This document shows positions 41,936 to 52,706 of a stretch of 64,000 nt of DNA, piece after piece. Both the position numbers and the translations under genes were made by a program. Under the pieces are notes generated by a model, which worked only from the letters and a program-made list of their open reading frames with translations, had not been told where the DNA came from and made no database searches. Position 1 is the first letter of the stretch. Each line of letters begins with the position of its first letter. Origin of the DNA: Mauremys mutica (Eukaryota > Chordata > Testudines > Geoemydidae); assembly GCF_020497125.1 (NCBI RefSeq), contig NC_059075.1, positions 46,722,003 through 46,786,002 of the forward strand, written 5' to 3'.

Positions 41936-44900
41936 CTTGGGAAAAAATATTTTAAAATCCTCCAAGCCCATGTACAAGGACACACTGGATCTCAAGTTCA
42001 TTTGCCCAACTAAAACGTGATTGCCCCAATTTCTTTGAGGTCAGAATGAGGTTTTTGTTGATATTTTCTAATTAAGTTGTGTTGCATATCCCTGCCTCAA
42101 AGACAAGCTAATGATCTAACACTTAAAAATCCTGGGTGAACCACCTAACTTATATGTCTGATTGTAGATGAAAATTACAATAAATTCCAACCTTAGCTTT
42201 TTTTGGTAAAAAGTGGCAGTGGATAAAGAAACAAAGGATCAGCTATTTTGCTTAATTCCCCTTGTAGTGTTGCTTGGCCAGGTAGGCACATGAGGAACTA
42301 AGCTAATCATGTCTGAGCTCTCCCTGAAAACTGAGAGCTTTTACAAAAAATATGAGGTATCAGACCTGTTTTCATCCTCATCCTCAGATTGCACATGCCA
42401 ACCACTGTCTTCAGGATTTTTAAGTGCAAGTCAGCAGGTTGTCCAGTAGGCATTACATAAATAAAATGTCATTTATCCTGAAGAGTTCTTTGGTGGTTCC
42501 AGGCTGCCAGACAAAAGGATTTTTCCTTGCATCCTCCCACTTAGGTCTTTTCATAGATGCAAAGTAGAATGTTGATGTTTCACAATGCTCTTTTTGGAGA
42601 CTTACATTCATCCAGCTGTGTATGCTTTGAACTGAAGGAGGGAACATTCTTTTTTACATCAATCAATTTGTGAAGTTCTGAAATGCATAAACCTAGAACA
42701 CTGCCATAGATTTTGAGCTTTAAATGTTAAACAGTAAGTTATTCTCCTCTGATTTTTGCACAGAGAAAAGCGAAGAGTCAGTATATTTCTTACTCAACAC
42801 AACTATAAATACCTAATTGGCACAACAACCAGACTTCTGGTCTATATCAAAACACAGACCATAAGCAAAAAATATTCCAAGATTGCATAAATTATCGTGT
42901 GGACAATGTATTTGCTGACTTAACACACTAACAATGTGCAACTTTTAGTATATTCCACATGCTCAACCCACTGGCTGCGATCACATGCCTAAGCCACACA
43001 TTTGTATTAATCAGAAATCTGGCTATTTAAATAATCCTAAACTCCTGATAAATAATTCTAAGTACAACTGGCAGAAATTAGAATAACATTGTTAAAACTC
43101 CACAATTTAAGAGCTCACAAGAAAGACCCCAAAAATTATTGAGACTCCACCAAAATTATTAAGCTTAACATTTACAGAATTTATGTTACAGCTGGCATAT
43201 TTAAACCTTGAATCTTTCACCAGTATCACTTTATATTAGTTAGAAAGATCTAATTGTAGAATAAAGTCACATGTTATGCTTTGTTTAACAAATTCATACC
43301 ATTGTTTCCCATGAGCCAAAGCCTGATGAGTGTCCTCAACTTTCATGTAATGTCAATGGGAATAAAAGGCACTCAGCATCTTTCACAATTGGGTTCTTGT
43401 ATTGAATTTCTCTTCAAAAAGCTACCTTAAAATTACATTTCAAATTTTGTAATCTCGGATAGCTCTTATTATGCATACATGCTGCAAAATTCTCAGCAAT
43501 CACCCAAGAGCCACAGTAAAGGTGGTGGGGGGAGGCTTTCTTAAGCGGTCAGAAAAGCAGCCAGCAATACTGACAAGTGTATTATAAAGACAGAGAAGTT
43601 GTGGCTCATTTCAGAGTGGGTGTTCCAAGAGCACCATAACCAACCAAACCACCTATGAGGTAAGTTTCAGTGACTATTCAGAGTAATGTTGTTTTTCACA
43701 CACAGTTGGATGCAGGTTCCTGAAGAATAAAAATACCATACATTCCCCTCAGGAATAAAAGCTGATCACACCTCTGTGTGGTTTAGGAAAGACCACCATT
43801 CCCTGACAGCTAGGTGCACTGTTCAATTATTTTTCTGGAGTGGTGGGGATAATGCCAGATTTAACAAGCTGATGTTTGGATCCAGCATACCAATTGTCAT
43901 GTGGAATCCCTAAGTAGAAGAGAATTAGAGCTTTCCATAACTGACCCTGGGAAGTCAAACAGCCTTTCTAACTCTCAAAATAAAATTAATAGTCAGAAGA
44001 GTCTAAGTCTGAAGCTCCTGATTATCAGGACTAGAAGAACCTACAAGCTCCAGGAAGCTAGAGAAGGAAGAAAACAAGCAGCCTGTATGCTGCAAATCAG
44101 ATTTTACAGCAGCCCACTCCTGCTCCCACAGCAGTCAATGTTTACTCTCCCCCTCCCCGCCTTCAGTAGCAGCAGATGCAATACATTTAAGAAAAGCTAA
44201 AAGAAATGTTAAAGAGTCAGCACCTGTACACTCTATTTTTATTACAAACTCAAAGGAGCATGTAACTCAAAAACATACTTATCTTTGACACATTTCCAAT
44301 TGCCAATACACATGAGACACAAATCTGGCCTTCAAATTAGATTGACAATATGTAAGACGAATTCACAAAGTTACAAATATTTGTAAATTGTATTTTGTAG
44401 AAATGTGTATCTAAATTGTCCATGAAGGAAAATACTTTGCAATTCCTTGATTTTGTCCATACCGCAAATTAACATTTTTTTGGCGCAAACCTCTGTGGTA
44501 GGGCCAGGTTCTGAGCAATTACATAGGGACAGTTTACTTTAACCAAAGTAATAATCTTGGCAAGGGTCTCTGGCTCCTAACCACCTCCCATACAGGTTTA
44601 CAGTCAATAAACAAACAAACAGCCCTACAAACAGAGCAGCTTGTTTCCTTCCCACAACAAAACAGCTCTCTCCTCTTGCTACAGGTGTATCCCAGACCCT
44701 TTTTAAGATGCAGGGCCTAATTAGCCCCCAGCAGAGAGCAACCCCTAGACCTGTCTTTGAACCCTGCCTGAAAGTTAACTCAAAATAAATAAACCCATCA
44801 CCAGACACATACACTGTGAGGCTCAGAGTCTTCCTAAGGGCACTGTTAGGGCTGGATTACAGATCCATGGCACCACCTCAGGGGTTTGAGAAGTCCTGTA

Positions 44901-45064
44901 CACCCACCAAAAAGTGGGTGTTAGAAATTATGATCAAAGAATTTATTTCAATAAGAAATCTGAAATAACGTAACAGAAATAGTCCTTTTACCAAAGTAAA
45001 GTTCATGGCAAAAAAAACCCAAACACATTATTTATCAAGTTTTTACATAAAATATTGTATTTAC
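41936..45064. other. PRORP intron, mostly unassigned
   Basis: One segment (42380-42660, minus) reads as short protein-like pieces (KRPKWEDARKNPFVWQPGTT) but has no recognised relative. 44560-44820 has an LTR-like look (two aataaa signals in antisense order) without firm ends. The rest is AT-rich. Confidence 0.3.
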
Positions 45065-45112
45065 CTATTTTTAATGGTAGTTAAGTGTCCTTCCCATTTC
45101 TCTCCTGGAATG
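45065..45112 (-). CDS. PRORP: PRORP second visible coding exon (48 bp)
   Basis: This microexon lies between a TTTTTAG acceptor and a GTAAAT donor. It begins with the last base of a serine codon (AG|C) and encodes IPGEKWEGHLTTIKN (residues 335-349), then ends with AG of another split serine codon. It corresponds to the conserved segment joining the PPR domain to the zinc module of PRORP. It was found by splice-phase and homology reasoning. It is phase 2 at both ends and 48 bp long, so skipping it would keep frame but delete the linker. Confidence 0.93.
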
Positions 45113-45359
45113 CTAAAAACAAAAATATATATAATATAAATAATGTTAGACTTCTGTGTCATCATTTTTGAACTACAGTACAGCCAAAAGATTTTTTTCT
45201 GGTCTGCATCTAGAAATAAAAATAATAACCTTTTACACTAAAGAGAAATTATATGAAGATTCATCCATTATACCTGCTTATGTGCAACACCCCGCATATG
45301 ACTACTTAAGCATTTATCCACAGTGGAACAGGCTTTGGGCCAGACAGAGAAAGAACAAC

Positions 45360-45690
45360 TCTGCAGTCCAGTGGCTAAGGCATACCCCCCAGTCCCCAGG
45401 AGGTGGAAGATTTTGGTCCAGTCCCTCTGCTCCAATCACTCGTTCATGATTTATCTACAGTGGAACAGCTTCAACAGGAGAGTGTGAGTTAGCTCAGCAT
45501 CAGAACACCCGATAGCTCAGGGGTTACAGCACTCTCCTGAGAAGCAGATCTGTTGTTCAAATCCTTTCTTCCCCTCTGCCAGAGAAAGGGGACTTGAACT
45601 GGGTCTTCCATATCCCAGGCAAGTGTGCTAACCACTGGAATAAAAATTATAAAGTGGGCATGGGAACCAGCGCCACTTCCTCTGGCCAGT
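45360..45690. mobile_element. tRNA-derived SINE modules, head to head
   Basis: The plus strand at about 45510-45562 has an A-box-like tagctcaggggttacagcac and a B-box-like tgttcaaatcc. Directly after, the minus strand carries another pair (ccagtggttagcacacttgc and gttcaagtccc, about 45635 down to 45590). These are tRNA-like promoters of SINEs, not functional tRNA genes: no cloverleaf with paired ends could be drawn. Confidence 0.5.
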
Positions 45691-45933
45691 TTGCATGTAT
45701 CTATTGGGTTTCCAGGAAATGGGCCAGTTTGCATGTAGTGAAGCAGGTACTTAACTCATTCCAACAAAAAATGAGGCACCTACACCCACTAACTCCAGGC
45801 AGCTGGTTCCCATCTGTGCATCACTAAGCAGATATAGACACCTCCATGCAGCCCAGATTTAAGAACCTATCTCTGAGAAAGGAGTGGGGTTTAGCACACA
45901 CCCCTGTCATTAGCATCTCCAATTGGCTAACCA

Positions 45934-46085
45934 AGGGCTTGTCTACACTGGCGCTTTACAGCGCTGCAACTTTCTCACTCAGGGGTATGAAAAAACACAC
46001 CGCTGAGTGCAGCGCTGGGAGCTACACCGCTCATGGAGGTGGGTTTTTTAAGAGCGCTTTAACATTGCCAGTGTAGATTAGCCCT
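45934..46085. mobile_element. 152-bp MITE
   Basis: Left end agggcttgtctacactggc is matched inverted by gccagtgtagattagccct at the right. The interior has the palindromic unit gcgctttacagcgctgc. Very common small element type in turtles by memory; the superfamily is not certain. Confidence 0.75.
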
Positions 46086-47133
46086 CCATCCAGTGCTGGC
46101 TTTTGTGGATTGCACTTCTTATGTGACCGTCTCTCCCTATTCATTGTACAGGGAGCCTAGGCAAATAACTCAGCTTTGTGGATCACCATGTTGTTCCTGT
46201 GCCTAGACATTAGGCACGGTGACACTCAACATTACAAGGCCTAAATCTCTTTATGGATCCCACACAAAGTCACTGCAACTTGACACTGCAATGCTTGCAT
46301 TGTGACCTTTTGACACTGCATCATCGCAGTACCAACACACACATCACTACATTGCATTGGCCACAATGATATATGACGTTCTTTAACTGTCTTGAAAGAT
46401 AAGGGAAAACAGGAAACCCTATTACCCTTCCTCCTACCAACTCAACTCTACATGAGCAGGCTTTCCCCCTGACCAAAATATGATGATGTTGTCCTCTTTT
46501 ATTCCCACTAATATGATTTTTTTTAAAATTACAGTTCTACTCTAAGAAGCGATTATGTAAAAACAGCATTTTCTTATTCAACAAATCTCATTCTTGTGTG
46601 TACTATAATATCTGCTGACTTCAGTGGCTTCTACTGAAATTACTCTGGTTACCCTCTGAGTCAACACATATTAGAAGGAGCCAGAATTTTTTTTCCATAG
46701 CATTTGCTATTTTCTTGTACCACAGAGGGAAACTGTCTCAATTTTGTACAATTTACCATTTCTGTCCCCTAGTATATCAGAGGAAATTCCGACATTCATC
46801 AACATTCAGTATTTGCTATCAAACATAACAAACCAAGGATGAGAACCATTGAAGACAAAAATTCTGAGATGTGGGACTCATCAGAATATGCTACACCTAC
46901 ACGAAAAATGCAAAATGAAAAGGTAAAAATTGTGATAGGAAATTCAGACCTGGCAAAACTTTCTACTTACAGTAGAAATAAAGAGATTATGGCAGTGCTT
47001 TTTTAAAAAAAGGGAAAAACAACATAAAATGATAAAAGGTTTCAGGGATTTACACTGGCCTTTGGACTACGGTCTTAATGGATCACAGAGTCAATTCCCA
47101 TTAACCAGTAACTGCTTTTGAAACAATATTTAC
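46086..47133. other. PRORP intron, nothing recognised
   Basis: AT-rich, with a short tandem-like cluster of gacactgcaatgcttgc and gacactgcatcatcgc near 46280-46330. Confidence 0.35.
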
Positions 47134-48134
47134 CTTTCAAACCATAACTTTATACTCTGCATAAGAGCTTCTCCAGGATATAGTTGATTTTCTCTCAGAT
47201 ACAAGAGGATTCCTAAGAGTTCACTTTTTAACTGATCGTCCTTCACGCATTTGCCAATATCAAAAAAGACCTGCAGCGTATCCAAGTTTGGTATCAAATC
47301 CTTAGCAAGCATTTCATGATACAGTTCACACGCCAAGTTTATTTCTTGGTTATTGAGGGCCCCTTTGATACAATCTCCATAGTTCCTTTTTGACGGGGTC
47401 ATGACTTTTTTTATCTCTTGCAGTAGCAACAAGGCCTCTCTCCACCGATTGGAACCACTCAGACCTTTGATTAGAAGGCCGTAAGCCCCAGTTTCTAAAG
47501 TCTTAAATCTGACTTTCATTATATCATAGACATCATAAACTTCTGCCATCTGCTCTTGCCGGACACACAGAGCCAGGTACTTGACCAATAAATTATAACG
47601 GATGTCACCTTTTCTCATTGCCACCATAGACAGCAAAGACTTGGCCACATCTATAGAGCTGTTGCATTTGATCATTTGCTCTAGCATTACATCTTCAAAC
47701 TTGCTAATTCCCTTAAATTCTCCCCTCAGCTCTTCCCATTCTGCCACACTCAAAGGTTTTTCTGGGGGCCGGATACCATTCTTTTTAGATATCATGAGCA
47801 GTTCTTCTTGCTTCTTTGATCTCCTCTTGGCAGCTCCAGCAGAGAACAGGGAAAAAGGATGAGGAGAAGAGGTGTGTCCTCTGGCCCTGCCTTCCTTTTC
47901 CTCTCCATCTCTACCTTTAGATCTGGTCTTAGTAGACAGCATATGAGTTGCTTTGGGATCCACTGGTATTGCAGATTGAGAAGTGGTAGTAAAAGGGAAA
48001 CATTTAACATGTTTCCTGTTCAGGAGATGGAGGATGACAGCAAACAGCTGTTGGCGCCTTGGAACAGGCCAAAACATGGGGTATTTCCCCAAAGTCTGCA
48101 AACCTGAGAAGCTAGTGGGACGGAAGAAAGCCAT
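47134..48134 (-). CDS. PRORP: PRORP first coding exon (protein-only RNase P)
   Basis: PRORP (MRPP3/KIAA0391) is the nuclease subunit of mitochondrial RNase P, which cuts the 5' leader from mitochondrial tRNA precursors together with TRMT10C and HSD17B10. This exon encodes residues 1-333 plus two bases of codon 334. I place the start at the ATG at 48134 (strong context, A at -3 and G at +4); the frame is open 12 codons further up, but only from a TTG. Residues 1-50 are basic and hydrophobic, as in a mitochondrial targeting sequence. Residues 98-111 are a K/R/S-rich linker. From about residue 159 (SSIDVAKSLL) helical PPR-like repeats follow, including RWREALLLLQEIKKV and ACELYHEMLAK. The exon ends GAAAG before GTAAAT, and its next codon completes in frame with the exon at 45112. 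A likely acceptor (CTCACTAG) lies at 48178-48179, so a noncoding exon upstream is expected. Alignment is by recognition of the vertebrate protein. Confidence 0.96.
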
Positions 48135-48177
48135 GATGAGAAGAATGCATATACTGGGAACACTCTCCAAGAGAGAT

Positions 48178-48984
48178 CTAGTGAGAAGTGAAGTTTGTGA
48201 GGAAGTTTATAGTAAAAGTCTTAAGGGGTGTCAAGCTGTGAAAATTTTTGAATAAAGGTCACAAGGGAGCTTTTAAGACTCTCATTAAAACAAAAATAGC
48301 AAACTCCATCACCAAAAGAAGAAATATTTCAAACTATTAGTACAAAGGGTGAGGGGGCATCTCTCTTCCCAGGAAAGAGGCTTGGCGGTTCTGTACTTTA
48401 TTGTGCCTGCCCAACCTCTGAGGCTGTTTAAGGTTTATCATAAATATATGCTATAAAAATGGGAAGAAGTTATGTGAACTTCCTAAGAACTAAGAGTTGT
48501 TCTGCTGCTTTCATCCAAATGAGGTTAGGAAATTACCTACAGAAAACAGACCACAAACAATACACAATTAGTACTTACATCTCCAGAGTACTAACTTCAA
48601 CATTACAATTCAGTTTACATTTTTACAACCAAAAAAGTGACCTACCTAACCTACCTTACATCTGGAACCCAAAATTTGCTCACCTAAAAGCCAGTGATAA
48701 ACTGCCAATATTTTAACATTAAACTTCTACCAAAGCTCCCTTATCACTTATAGCTTGTGATAAACATCCAGGAAGGCAGGTAGTCACATGCTGCAAACAT
48801 ATAGGACTATTAATTTTTCTCACCATTTAAACAAAACCTGCTTTCCCAGTGATAACCATAGCTCAGGAGGGAGACAACACCATTTTGCAAGCAAGTTTTT
48901 AATATGGGCACCTCCCAGTAAGCTATGATTTCCTAAAAAGAACACAAAGGATAGTAATAGCTGGGATCCAGCCAGTGTAACCAT
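48178..48984. other. PRORP 5' intron, nothing recognised
   Basis: AT-rich sequence between the likely acceptor of the first coding exon and a LINE tail. The noncoding PRORP exon was not identified here. Confidence 0.4.
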
Positions 48985-49170
48985 AAGAGAAGGGGTGTGT
49001 TTGCCAGAAGCTGGGAATGGGCAACAGGGGATAGATCACTTGATGAATACCTGTACTGTTCATTCCCTCAGAAGCACCTGGCATTGGCCACTGTTGGAAG
49101 ATAGGATACTGGGCTAGACAGACCATTGGTTTAACCCAATACAGCCGTTCTTATGTTATGTTCTTATGTA
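48985..49170 (+). mobile_element. CR1/L3-type LINE tail
   Basis: gccagaagctgggaatgggc, gatagatcacttgatgaata and gcactggc-type blocks, ending gttcttatgttatgttctta, are a very common turtle LINE 3' end with the short terminal repeat tatgttctta. Confidence 0.7.
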
Positions 49171-49785
49171 CTCAGAGGAGGCAGAAAGGATCCTTGTGAG
49201 AGGACCTTTGTTGTCAGCTCTTGTGATCAAAAATCACAAGTTTCACAGTATTTGGTGTATTTCTTAAAGCCCCCACTGCTGAAGGGGTATAATTAGGCAA
49301 AAGATTCAGCGTTCACTTTTAAATAAAAGTTTCTAGCCAGCACGATTATAGAGCCTAGCTGGGCACCAGAAGACAAACAATCACAGGTATAACTAACTCC
49401 AGCAGCTCTTCACGTTTTCAACCTCACGGTTTCTGGGCCTGACTAGTGATGTCTGAGTGCTTGGGCCTATGGCAATAGTGCAACGTCCACGGCCTCTCCG
49501 CAGACCTGGGAGAGGCTCGCTGCCAGTCGGGACGTGCCCCCCGGGCCGCTCAGAGACGCTGCGATGAGCTGGGGGGCTAAGACCCCGCCGCACAAGCTGG
49601 GCCGGCTCATTCACAGCCGGAGCACAGGCAGGGGCCTCCTTTGGACTCAGCGGTACCCCGGGGAGCCCGTTGGAACCACCAGCGCCTGGCAGCGGGCGGC
49701 CGGAGTCACGGGGACGAGGCGAGGGTTCGCGGCAGCGCACACCTCACGTGCCCCCGCCCCGGTGACTACTGCCCGCACGCTGAAA

Positions 49786-49857
49786 ACTACAGCTCCCAGC
49801 ATGCAATACAACCCGGCCGCCTCTACAGGGCGCGCAGCACGTACTGGGGGATGTAGT
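49786..49857. promoter_or_regulatory. pair of inverted ZNF143/THAP11-type sites
   Basis: The plus strand at 49786-49804 reads actacagctcccagcatgc, a near-consensus ZNF143/THAP11 motif (ACTACA, short spacer, TCCCAGCATGC). A second, weaker copy on the minus strand lies at 49841-49857 (gtactgggggatgtagt). The two face each other across about 36 bp. Such motifs usually sit within about 100 bp of a start site, which suggests one of the two genes, probably PRORP, starts near 49.8 kb. Confidence 0.65.
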
Positions 49858-50204
49858 CCCTGTGGTCCAATTGCGGGCCATGCCTTTGCTGCCTTCCCCA
49901 CGCGGACCTGTCTCAGGCGATGCGCCGCTGGTGTCAGTATCGCAGCGCTGAGCGGCTCTGGTCGATGCCACTCATAGCCGAAAGGGGCGGGTCAAGTAAC
50001 AGCGGAGCCGCACCCGTGCAGTCGCTCTACATAAGGAAGAGCTTTTCCTCTGTACTTGCTCCCTGTCACGCGCTGAATGGTCCGTCCGCCAATCAGGGCT
50101 CTGTATGAGGCTCGCCACAGTCCAGACTGCCGGCTCGTGTTACGCATGTGATCACAGGGATCCAATGAGAACAGAGCACAGTAAAGTGACCTAAGGGGCT
50201 CGTG

Positions 50205-50216
50205 GCCGCCATATTG
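50205..50216 (+). promoter_or_regulatory. YY1-type site
   Basis: gccgccatattg matches the YY1 consensus GCCGCCATnTTG. It overlaps an inverted CCAAT box (attgg, 50213-50217). YY1 sites of this form often mark TATA-less start sites. Confidence 0.6.
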
Positions 50217-50292
50217 GTTACGGGCAGGGTGTCAGCGCCAGTAGCTTTAGTCGGCCGGAGACGTACGAGGCGTATGGGACAGGTCGCAGGCG

Positions 50293-50378
50293 CCGGAAGT
50301 AATTCCCAGGGCCCTTAGCAGCTTCTTACCCGCACCTAGCATGGTGGTCACGTGATGGCGGAACAGTAACCCGGATGT
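50293..50378 (+). promoter_or_regulatory. proximal PPP2R3C promoter sites (ETS, E-box, YY1)
   Basis: Just upstream of the PPP2R3C ATG lie ccggaagt (ETS/GABP, 50293-50300), cacgtg (E-box, 50349-50354), the adjoining gatggcgg (YY1-like core) and ccggatgt (ETS-like, from 50371). Spacing and density fit a core promoter with the start between about 50300 and 50400. Confidence 0.5.
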
Positions 50379-50407
50379 GCGCCCGTTGGGGCGGGGCGTT
50401 GCGGGGC

Positions 50408-50456
50408 ATGGAGTGGAAACAGGCGTTGCGGGGCCGGCTGGCCGCCTGCACCGGCC
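50408..50456 (+). CDS. PPP2R3C: PPP2R3C coding exon 1
   Basis: PPP2R3C (G5PR) is the B'' gamma regulatory subunit of protein phosphatase 2A, an EF-hand protein that directs the PP2A/PP5 catalytic subunits and acts in B-cell survival and centrosome control. Exon 1 starts at ATG 50408 (G at -3, G at +4) inside the CpG-rich promoter and encodes MEWKQALRGRLAACTG plus the first base of codon 17. The donor is GTGAGTGCG. The N-terminus matches the vertebrate M(D/E)WK start. The reading frame continues correctly into the exon at 52576. It is divergent from PRORP, whose ATG lies 2.27 kb away on the other strand. Confidence 0.93.
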
Positions 50457-52575
50457 GTGAGTGCGCGGGGAACGGGGCGCAGAGGCTGCGGGGTCCCCCA
50501 GAGAGCGGACGGGAGCGTCTCTGGCTCTGCCCGGGCTCGCTCCAGCGCGGAGCTAAGGGGCTGTGCTGACAGCCCGGCCCTGCCCTGGAACCAGCCGGTC
50601 CCGAGCTGGCTCTGTTCGGGCCCTCAGTGCCGTGAGCGAGCAGACGGGCGTCCCTGTCACAAAGCACCACCGTAGTGGGTGCCTGTCCCGCCCCGGTAGG
50701 CTGCCTCAGCGGGGGTAGGGGTCAAGCCTGAACGGGCCAGGGAGCCCGATCCCTGCAATCGGGGTGAGGTCACACAGGCCTCGTCTAGGGTGTGACATTA
50801 GCTAACACGTGCTACCTACCACATCTGAAGGGCTAGTGTAGCCTCGCTGGAGCTCCCTGTGCTCATGAGGGCCCTGAGATGCCTCCAGGACTGCAAGGCC
50901 CACACCTGGCACTAGAGCTGAGGTCTCACACAAATCACATTTCAGCTCTTTGCGTTTAAAAAAAGACCCCTTGTCTTTGCCACATAAAACATTCCTGCTG
51001 AAAATGATGCAACCTGTAGGATGTTTTACATTACACATGAGTGACAGAGCTTGCCAGATTCCAAGTCCAAGTGCTTTTGGGTCTGCACTGTATGCTGGTA
51101 ATGTTTTCTTTCCCTCCCCACGACAATATATTGTTAAAGTGTGCACAGTGAAATTGATACCATATCATTGCATGATGCAAGCTAAAGAAACGACTTTCAA
51201 AAAAACACTTCCCCCCCCCAAGTAGAAAGTAGCTTCAACTATTGTATGAATCCTAGGAACAACAACTTGCAGGCTTGTACAGCCACATAATTGGTTTTAG
51301 AGCAGTAGTGACAAACCTTTGTTTATACCAAGGACCTCAGGTTGGTTGGCATCTTTGATAGATAGGAGATGTGCCTATCTAATGTATTCAGGCACATATA
51401 CCCAGCTCCTTGCTGTGGTATCTTAGTACCTAATTAGTATATTTGCATACCTTTTGTATGAAGAATAAATGCAAATAAATGTGTAGTAATCTGTACTTTT
51501 ATTTAGTTGTAACTGAATAAAATGTAGTGCTTTTTATTTCTCATTCACATTACTGAGGATGTTGGTATTCTTACAATTTTCTTCAAAGATTTTACTACTT
51601 TATTAGCAATTACTTAGACATGTCTGGAGATAGTTTCTGACACTTTGAACTTTGCTTACAATACTGCATGGGGATGGAGTGGAGCCCCCTTAGTTCTACC
51701 CAAAAGAAATACAAGTGTAATGTACAGCAATAATTTCTCTTCAATGAATGATCTGAAGAGAGAGGGAGAAATAGTCCTAGCCCAAAAGACAAATGGGCGT
51801 TGAAGCCAAGTTTTTCATGATAGTTAATCTATAATTTCTACAAATAGTAAATGCAAAAATTATAGATTAAATTAATATAGGTATGTTTTAGCAACTGCTA
51901 AGCTTTCATTAGTCTTTAGTTAGATATGTGCAGAAAGTTATGCTAAATGCAAATGTAGAATGTGCACTCTTCCTGTGAGGGGGAAAAACCACAGGAACCT
52001 TGACTTTCACATTATGATGAAACAAACAGGATCTTTCTTCCAAGGGTTTGTGGTAGTATGCAGGGATCGTGGTCCTGAAACCCTAAGGAACTTGTGCATC
52101 TGCAGGGAAATTGTGGGAACCTGCACCTACTTTGCCTCATCCAATAGTAGTGCTACTCTTGAGGGAGTCATGTTGCCACAGAGACCTCCCTTGTGAATGC
52201 ACATTAAGACTCTGAGGTGACTTAGTGACTGTAGCAGAATTACATTTAAAAAAATAGCACCAGAGAACTGACTGCTCCCTGCCTTTTCCAGCCACAGCCC
52301 TGCCCTCCTCCACTCAAAGCTTTCCGAGCACATGGTGTTAGCAGAGAGGGTCTTCTGCAAGCCTTTGGGGAGCAGACAAACATGATGTATGTCTGCTGTT
52401 TTCCAGGCATTTATGCCTTTTACTTTATGCCCTCTGCAGATTATACAAATTATAGTGACACTAGTTGTTTAAAAATGCAATTATATAAAAGCAAAATGGA
52501 TTTCCTTTAACCCAACACTTTGTTAAAATCAGTCTACCTGGGGGTAAAATGTAAGATATTCTGTTCTATGTTAAG
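50457..52575. other. PPP2R3C intron 1
   Basis: The first 300 bp are CpG-rich downstream promoter sequence. 50790-50850 (gtgtgacattagctaacacg) resembles a small MITE end. The rest is AT-rich. No other gene seen. Confidence 0.5.
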
Positions 52576-52706
52576 CAGCTAAAAAAAGTGAACAAGAGCT
52601 AAAGGATGAAGAAATGGAGTTGTTTACAAAATACTACATGGAATGGAAAGGAGGAAGAAAAAGCGTTAATACATCCTACATGAATATACCACGGTTTTAT
52701 TACAGG
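52576..52706 (+). CDS. PPP2R3C: PPP2R3C coding exon 2
   Basis: The exon encodes KKSEQELKDEEMELFTKYY, then MEWKGGRKSVNTSYMNIPRFYYR, the N-terminal helical region of B'' gamma. The donor is GTAAGT. The acceptor is a tandem NAGNAG (TTAAGCAG): use of AAG starts the exon at 52576 and adds one alanine, while use of CAG starts it at 52579. Both keep frame after exon 1. I list the longer form. Confidence 0.95.

Larger units (their letters stand above)
49400..50407. promoter_or_regulatory. CpG-rich bidirectional promoter of PRORP and PPP2R3C
   Basis: This GC- and CpG-rich block stands out from the AT-rich flanks and separates the two divergent genes. It has no obvious TATA box. Visible sites are two ZNF143-type motifs (49786-49857), CCAAT boxes at 50089-50093 and 50162-50166, a YY1-type site at 50205-50216 overlapping an inverted CCAAT, an ETS/GABP core (ccggaagt) at 50293-50300, an E-box (cacgtg) at 50349-50354 joined to a second YY1-like core, and an ETS-like ccggatgt near 50371. 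This is the usual make-up of a housekeeping bidirectional promoter. The exact transcription starts and the PRORP noncoding first exon could not be fixed by eye. Confidence 0.8.

Noticed and set aside
45505..45690. Possible tRNA genes
   Set aside because: A- and B-box-like motifs are present, but there are no paired acceptor ends or cloverleaf, and the modules are typical of SINE heads.
48135..48170. Twelve extra in-frame codons before the PRORP ATG
   Set aside because: The upstream codon is TTG, not ATG, and a likely splice acceptor lies just above; the ATG at 48134 has a strong context.
49393..49977. Open frames of 115 and 147 codons in the promoter region
   Set aside because: High GC lowers stop frequency; no conserved protein, and the region is the CpG-rich promoter.
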